Shown piece by piece: positions 7,619 to 10,409 of a stretch of 10,409 bases of DNA. A program made the translations under genes and the position numbers. How positions within the stretch are numbered: position 1 is the first letter of the stretch; each line of letters starts with the position of its first letter. The stretch comes from Gammaproteobacteria bacterium (GTDB lineage Bacteria; Pseudomonadota; Gammaproteobacteria; Steroidobacterales; Steroidobacteraceae). The notes under the pieces were generated by a model. That model ran no database searches and had not been told where the DNA came from. It saw only the letters and a list, made by a program, of their open reading frames with translations. The DNA is taken from positions 1 to 10,409 of the forward strand of contig JAURMS010000250.1 in NCBI GenBank assembly GCA_030830595.1, read 5' to 3'.

Positions 7619-8728
7619 CTAGCGGTCCCCCAATTCCAACTGCAGTTTATCGACAAGTTCGCGCGCACCGGACTGAGCCGCCTTTGACAGCGCTACGTTG
7701 GCAGCCTCAACCCGGTCCCTCCCGACGCCCTCGAACTGAATGCCGTCAATCGCGGCAATGCTGTACCCCTCAATCGCATGGTCAATCCTGGCCGTCAGCT
7801 GGACGGTTACCAACCATGTTCCGTCTGGACTTTTCCTGGATTTCAGAACATTGAGCAAACCTACTGCAAACAATGGGACACCGCATTGCCGCACGGCTTG
7901 TATCATCTGGGTGCGAATGTTGTTCGGCAATAACTCCCGGGATTGCTCGCGGGACGACCCAAGACCCGTCACGATGTCCTCAATCGAAGGGGGCGGACAA
8001 CCCATTGAGGCTAGATTTCCATATGGAATCACACGGAAGCCGCCGTCACCCAGGCCAGACGTCAGGGCGTTATCAACAACGTCCGATGGTTCCACCACGT
8101 AGTTGAAATCGCTATCCCGGTTGGCCACCGTACCCTTGGTCACAGTAGTCTGGCTTTGGGTAACTGAGGCACCGTCACTGCTACCACTCAGGCTGTATGA
8201 ATCGGTGTCCGCGGCGACGTCACCCATCATCTCGCTGCCTGAGGTTTCAACGGTTGCAGAATTCGTGACAGACCTCTTCTCCAGGAACTCCGTCGAATCT
8301 GCAGCCCTCCTGGCCAGGAACACAAAAACAATCTTCTCCTTTCTGGCCGCTTTACGACCACCGGCCAAATTGACCAGCACCGCATCAATCGCCTTCTCGT
8401 TGCATTCCATGTTCACCCTGATCGAGAAGGTCTTGGCGGACTTGTTGACGCTGGGCTCGTAAAACTCGTAAACGCAGAAATTATCCATCTGGGCCTTGAT
8501 GGCTCCGGCATGGGTCAAGAAATTGGCTGTTCTGGCACCGGACGCAAAGCCCATCTGGAAAAACTTCCAGGCATTTTCCTTGGCCACTTCCTGCGCCCGC
8601 TTCTTGTCTTCATCCGTCGGCTTCGAGCCACGGATATCCACGGAGCCCTCGGCGCGTATGCTCGAAGACGCAAGCGACAGATCCGAAAAAAACAACACGC
8701 CCGCAACAGCCAAAATCAACCGAACCAT
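7619..8728 (-). CDS. Exported FlgT_N / CsgG-fold-like protein
   Basis: This 369-residue protein has a signal peptide (about 1-20, cleavage after SLA). Residues 22-125 look like an LPP20/FlgT_N-type domain: IRAEGSVDI, then a helix with AQEVAKENAWKFFQMGF, ending with SIRVNMECNEKAIDAVL. Residues 130-365 look CsgG/TolB-N-like: KIVFVFLARR, a Ser/Thr-rich stretch (152-205), DVVDNALTSGLGDGGFRVIP, LFAVGLLNV, VTVQLTARID and an AANVALSKAAQSGARELVDKL helix. Cysteine pairs at 85/109 and 244/282 could form disulfides. Two adjacent ATGs exist (8731 and 8728). The perfect AGGAGG at 8735-8740 is 6 bases from 8728 and only 3 from 8731, so 8728 is preferred; the frame also extends to 8779 without a signal peptide at its start. 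It lies 2 bases before the FlgT-like gene and shares its general architecture, so the two probably work together. Exact family is uncertain. Confidence 0.8.
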   Translation of the reverse strand: MVRLILAVAGVLFFSDLSLASSSIRAEGSVDIRGSKPTDEDKKRAQEVAKENAWKFFQMGFASGARTANFLTHAGAIKAQMDNFCVYEFYEPSVNKSAKTFSIRVNMECNEKAIDAVLVNLAGGRKAARKEKIVFVFLARRAADSTEFLEKRSVTNSATVETSGSEMMGDVAADTDSYSLSGSSDGASVTQSQTTVTKGTVANRDSDFNYVVEPSDVVDNALTSGLGDGGFRVIPYGNLASMGCPPPSIEDIVTGLGSSREQSRELLPNNIRTQMIQAVRQCGVPLFAVGLLNVLKSRKSPDGTWLVTVQLTARIDHAIEGYSIAAIDGIQFEGVGRDRVEAANVALSKAAQSGARELVDKLQLELGDR

Positions 8729-8734
8729 CATCGT

Positions 8735-8740
8735 CCTCCT
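8735..8740 (-). promoter_or_regulatory. Perfect Shine-Dalgarno AGGAGG deciding the start at 8728
   Basis: The plus-strand sequence CCTCCT reads AGGAGG on the coding strand. It is the only perfect ribosome binding site in the operon and lies 6 bases upstream of ATG 8728. It argues against the upstream in-frame start at 8779 and favours the second of two adjacent ATGs. It suggests the 369-aa protein is made at high level relative to its neighbours, which have weaker sites. Confidence 0.7.
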
Positions 8741-8750
8741 GGCAAGAAGT

Positions 8751-8769
8751 CGGGAGCCTTGGTCTCCCG
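8751..8769. repeat. Hairpin CGGGAG-N7-CTCCCG ahead of the second operon gene
   Basis: A perfect 6-base stem with a 7-base loop lies in the 97-base gap between the 219-aa and 369-aa genes, 10 bases upstream of the AGGAGG. No U-run follows in the transcription direction, so it is not a classical terminator. It could stabilise the 5' end of a processed downstream mRNA or tune translation; this is inference. The rest of the gap holds nothing recognisable. Confidence 0.35.
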
Positions 8770-8825
8770 CCTGAACCATCCATCGTTCACGGTAAGCAAC
8801 AGCTAGGCGGCAGGCATTCGCGAAA

Positions 8826-9485
8826 CTACAGGTCAGCCGTTGCGGCCGTAAGTTGGGTCTGCATTTCGGAGGTATCGAGTCCGCTGTAAGTCAGATACTT
8901 CAAACCGCTTGAAATCGTCGTTCCGTTCGAAATAACAAAAGGTGGAACCTTAGCCAACAATCCGACGGTCTTGGCGCCATAAGTTTTGGCCGCACCGATC
9001 TTATCGTTGGAAATTGCCTTGATGGTCTTCACTAGCGTCACACCGGAAACAATCCACTCGATGCTACGCCCGAATGCTGACTCAAGCTTCTTGGCTTCCT
9101 CAGGCCCCGCCTTGGCTTCCGCCTTTTCCCGGGCAGCCAACACTTCCTTTAAGTCTTTCGAGGATTTCTGAGCAGCACCCAGCGCATCGGCGACACCGCA
9201 CTCACCTTTCTCCAGGCAAGCAGCATTCTTTTCCGCGAGTTCAGCCTGCTCCTTCTCACCCAGGGCGGCAAAGATTGAACCAACAATCGTCAGATTCAAT
9301 TGAATATTCGCTACCAAATCCGCTTCCAATTTCTCCGGCGAAGGCAATTCGATCGGCTCGGCTTCGGTGGTTTCTTCGCCCCCACCTACCAGTTTTTTCA
9401 GTCCGCCAAACTGTGCCTGAGCGCTCGGCAGGCTGACTGCCAACAGGGAAAAGGCCACGGCCACGGAGCGAAAAATCTTGTTCAT
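8826..9485 (-). CDS. Small helical periplasmic protein, first gene of the operon
   Basis: This 219-residue protein has a classical signal peptide (MNKIFRSVAV, hydrophobic core, cleavage at AQA|Q near 24). The mature protein is predicted mostly helical. An acidic linker (36-55) is followed by helices at about 52-80 and 81-90, then a short loop bearing two cysteines (Cys90 and Cys96, ACLEKGEC) that could form a disulfide. A long Lys/Glu/Ala-rich charged helix (108-137) follows, then an amphipathic or hydrophobic region (about 140-200) with WIVSGVTLVKTI and GLLAKVPPFVIS. No family is recognised. The ribosome binding site AAGGAG is 6 bases upstream of ATG 9485. A 97-base gap separates it from the next gene, the largest in the operon, so the stoichiometry may differ. 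Amphipathic helices after an export signal would suit a membrane-associating or oligomerising component, but no function is assigned. Confidence 0.85.
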   Translation of the reverse strand: MNKIFRSVAVAFSLLAVSLPSAQAQFGGLKKLVGGGEETTEAEPIELPSPEKLEADLVANIQLNLTIVGSIFAALGEKEQAELAEKNAACLEKGECGVADALGAAQKSSKDLKEVLAAREKAEAKAGPEEAKKLESAFGRSIEWIVSGVTLVKTIKAISNDKIGAAKTYGAKTVGLLAKVPPFVISNGTTISSGLKYLTYSGLDTSEMQTQLTAATADL

Positions 9486-9733
9486 GCTCTCTCCTTAAAA
9501 ATAGGACGCAAGCTACCAGCCGCGCCTCATGTATTTATTCCAGAATTAATGCCCGCTCTGAAAGTCCGCCGGACCCAATGGACCCCGAACGCCAGACACG
9601 GACACCAGATCCCGTCCAGTTCAAGATTGGCACGACTGGCCTAAGCTCCGCAATATGCACCCTTGTCGGCCGAGCCCATGATGAGACAGGTTTTGCCCTG
9701 CCATTCCCTGCTGAGGCTGATGCTCGCATGGAT

Positions 9734-9778
9734 CGCAATATTTTTTATTTAAAAAACCTGTGTTTATATAAATAATTG
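9734..9778. promoter_or_regulatory. A+T-rich tract with T6-ATTT-A6 dyad
   Basis: About 45 bases are almost entirely A and T, including six Ts (9741-9746), ATTT and six As (9751-9756), then TTTATATAAATAATT. This contrasts sharply with the G+C-rich genes on either side. Such tracts act as intrinsically bent DNA, UP elements or binding sites for H-NS-type silencers. The position between two divergent units fits a shared control point. The T6/A6 dyad could also be a weak bidirectional terminator, but its stem is only A-T pairs and no gene runs into it. Confidence 0.4.
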
Positions 9779-9981
9779 AAGGTGAATACCCATTGTCGCG
9801 TATGTTCAGCCACCGTTCAGGTTGAGGCGTAGTAAAATCAAAGAGCCAGTTTCTTGTTGAACACGTTGCTTAAAACCGTGATTGCCAGCATGATCACGCT
9901 TATTGCCTTCGGTCATGTGTGATCCAAGCTGGGTTGTTTTTATCGGGTTCACGGACAGCCCGCCCTAGGATCAGGGATCAT

Positions 9982-9996
9982 TCTAAATCGTTTAGA
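9982..9996. promoter_or_regulatory. Inverted repeat TCTAAA-TCG-TTTAGA beside the ribosome binding site
   Basis: A perfect 6-base inverted repeat with a 3-base centre ends where the GAGGGAGGGA ribosome binding site (9995-10004) of the divergent gene begins. It is either an operator just downstream of a promoter, or an RNA hairpin able to mask the first bases of the site. GGATCAG repeats flank it (9969-9975 and 10002-10008). Which role, if any, cannot be told from sequence. Confidence 0.35.
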
Positions 9997-10011
9997 GGGA
10001 GGGATCAGACA

Positions 10012-10409
10012 ATGGATGCGAAGAGGAAATGGGTTGGAGTTGCGGTGGCCTCTTGCCTGGCTGGCTTGGCCTCATTGAATGCGATTGCAGAGGGCTGCGA
10101 CGACTATCCTGGTACTGGCGCGACTATCGAGCAGGATGATGACGGACCCAAGTTCAAGGCTACTGCATCTGCGCCCGTCGATTTTGATTCTGCCGAAGCA
10201 GTAGACTTCGCCATGGATGAGGCTAACTTGAAAGCAATCGCGCAACTCACGGAGTTCATAAGCGGAATGGCGACCAACGAGAGGTCCCTAGAGTCCGCGG
10301 CAAAGAAGATGAATGAACAAACAAAAGGGCAAAACGGTCAGAATAGCGCGGCTGCATTGGAAACCACGAAGGCATTGCTTAAATCCTACTCGGTGAGGGC
10401 AGCGGGTGA
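10012..10409 (+). CDS. Divergent exported protein, 3' end cut by window
   Basis: ATG 10012 follows a strong GAGGGAGGGA (9995-10004). The frame is open for 132 codons plus 2 bases to the window edge. The frame ends GCA GCG GGT GA, so the terminal TGA is not in frame and the gene continues. Residues 1-26 form a signal peptide (MDAKRKW, hydrophobic core, cleavage at AIA|E). The mature start has a single early cysteine (29). Residues 48-86, with FKATASAPVDFDSAEAVDFA followed by an Asn-containing helix and EFISG, resemble the start of the 369-aa operon protein (IRAEGSVDI, AQEVAKENAW, GFASG) and the FlgT_N/LPP20 pattern. A polar Lys/Gln/Asn-rich helix (90-115) follows. It is likely a further envelope component controlled together with the operon. 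The similarity is weak and judged by eye. Confidence 0.8.
   Translation, partial: MDAKRKWVGVAVASCLAGLASLNAIAEGCDDYPGTGATIEQDDDGPKFKATASAPVDFDSAEAVDFAMDEANLKAIAQLTEFISGMATNERSLESAAKKMNEQTKGQNGQNSAAALETTKALLKSYSVRAAG

Larger units (their letters stand above)
9486..10011. promoter_or_regulatory. 526-base divergent regulatory region
   Basis: This gap separates the start of the minus-strand operon from the start of the divergent plus-strand gene, so promoters for both must lie here. Several short frames cross it, but none has a good ribosome binding site, signal peptide or recognisable sequence. On the operon side, A+T-rich stretches near 9528-9550 (AATAAATACA on the minus strand) could hold a -10 element; no convincing -35/-10 pair was found. 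The centre is extremely A+T-rich. A CGTGAT-N10-ATCACG dyad lies at 9877-9898. No tRNA, repeat array or attachment site was recognised. Confidence 0.6.

Noticed and set aside
9611..9645. TGGCAC on the plus strand as a sigma-54 promoter
   Set aside because: The TTGCA-like -12 element is absent at the required spacing.
9741..9756. T6-ATTT-A6 as a rho-independent terminator
   Set aside because: The stem has only A-T pairs, and no gene on either strand reads into it.
9578..9775. A 65-codon plus-strand frame and an overlapping minus-strand frame (9535-9738) in the regulatory gap
   Set aside because: There is no convincing ribosome binding site and no recognisable domain, and the plus-strand frame ends in the A+T-rich tract. 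They overlap on opposite strands, so both cannot easily be real.

Overview
The window looks like a chromosomal segment of a Gram-negative bacterium, most likely a gammaproteobacterium. The evidence is a UspE-type tandem universal stress protein, a YjdF/DUF2238 membrane protein, and many products with Sec signal peptides or an outer-membrane lipobox. Order-level placement is not possible by eye. No tRNA, rRNA, CRISPR array, insertion sequence or integrase was seen.

Left end (1-1745): a minus-strand uspE-like gene, cut only at its 3' end by the window edge, is divergent from a plus-strand DUF2238 membrane protein gene. A 104-base spacer between them carries a CCTAAC-N7-GTTAGG inverted repeat. 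Both genes look visibly richer in G+C than the rest of the window.

Centre (9485 down to 1735, minus strand): eight tightly packed genes that look like one operon. In transcription order they encode: a 219-aa helical periplasmic protein; a 369-aa FlgT_N/CsgG-like protein; a 417-aa protein with a three-part FlgT-like layout (GTG start); a 189-aa SH3-domain protein; a 252-aa M48 metalloprotease; a 549-aa CHASE2 membrane sensor lacking any recognisable enzymatic output domain; a 134-aa lipoprotein; and a 410-aa exported protein. Junctions are 96, 2, -11, 7, 23, -4 and -4 bases, so most are compatible with translational coupling. Every product has a signal peptide, lipobox or membrane helices. No cytoplasmic enzyme, DNA-binding regulator or flagellar gene accompanies them. 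The simplest reading is an uncharacterised cell-envelope sensing or assembly module: CHASE2 as inner-membrane sensor, M48 plus SH3 as a periplasmic quality-control pair, and FlgT/CsgG-like proteins plus the lipoprotein as structural components. That functional model is inference. The last gene of the operon overlaps the end of the convergent DUF2238 gene by 11 bases.

Right end (9486-10409): a 526-base, partly very A+T-rich regulatory region separates the operon from a divergent, 3'-truncated gene. That gene encodes an exported protein whose start resembles the N-terminal part of the 369-aa operon protein, suggesting it belongs to the same system.
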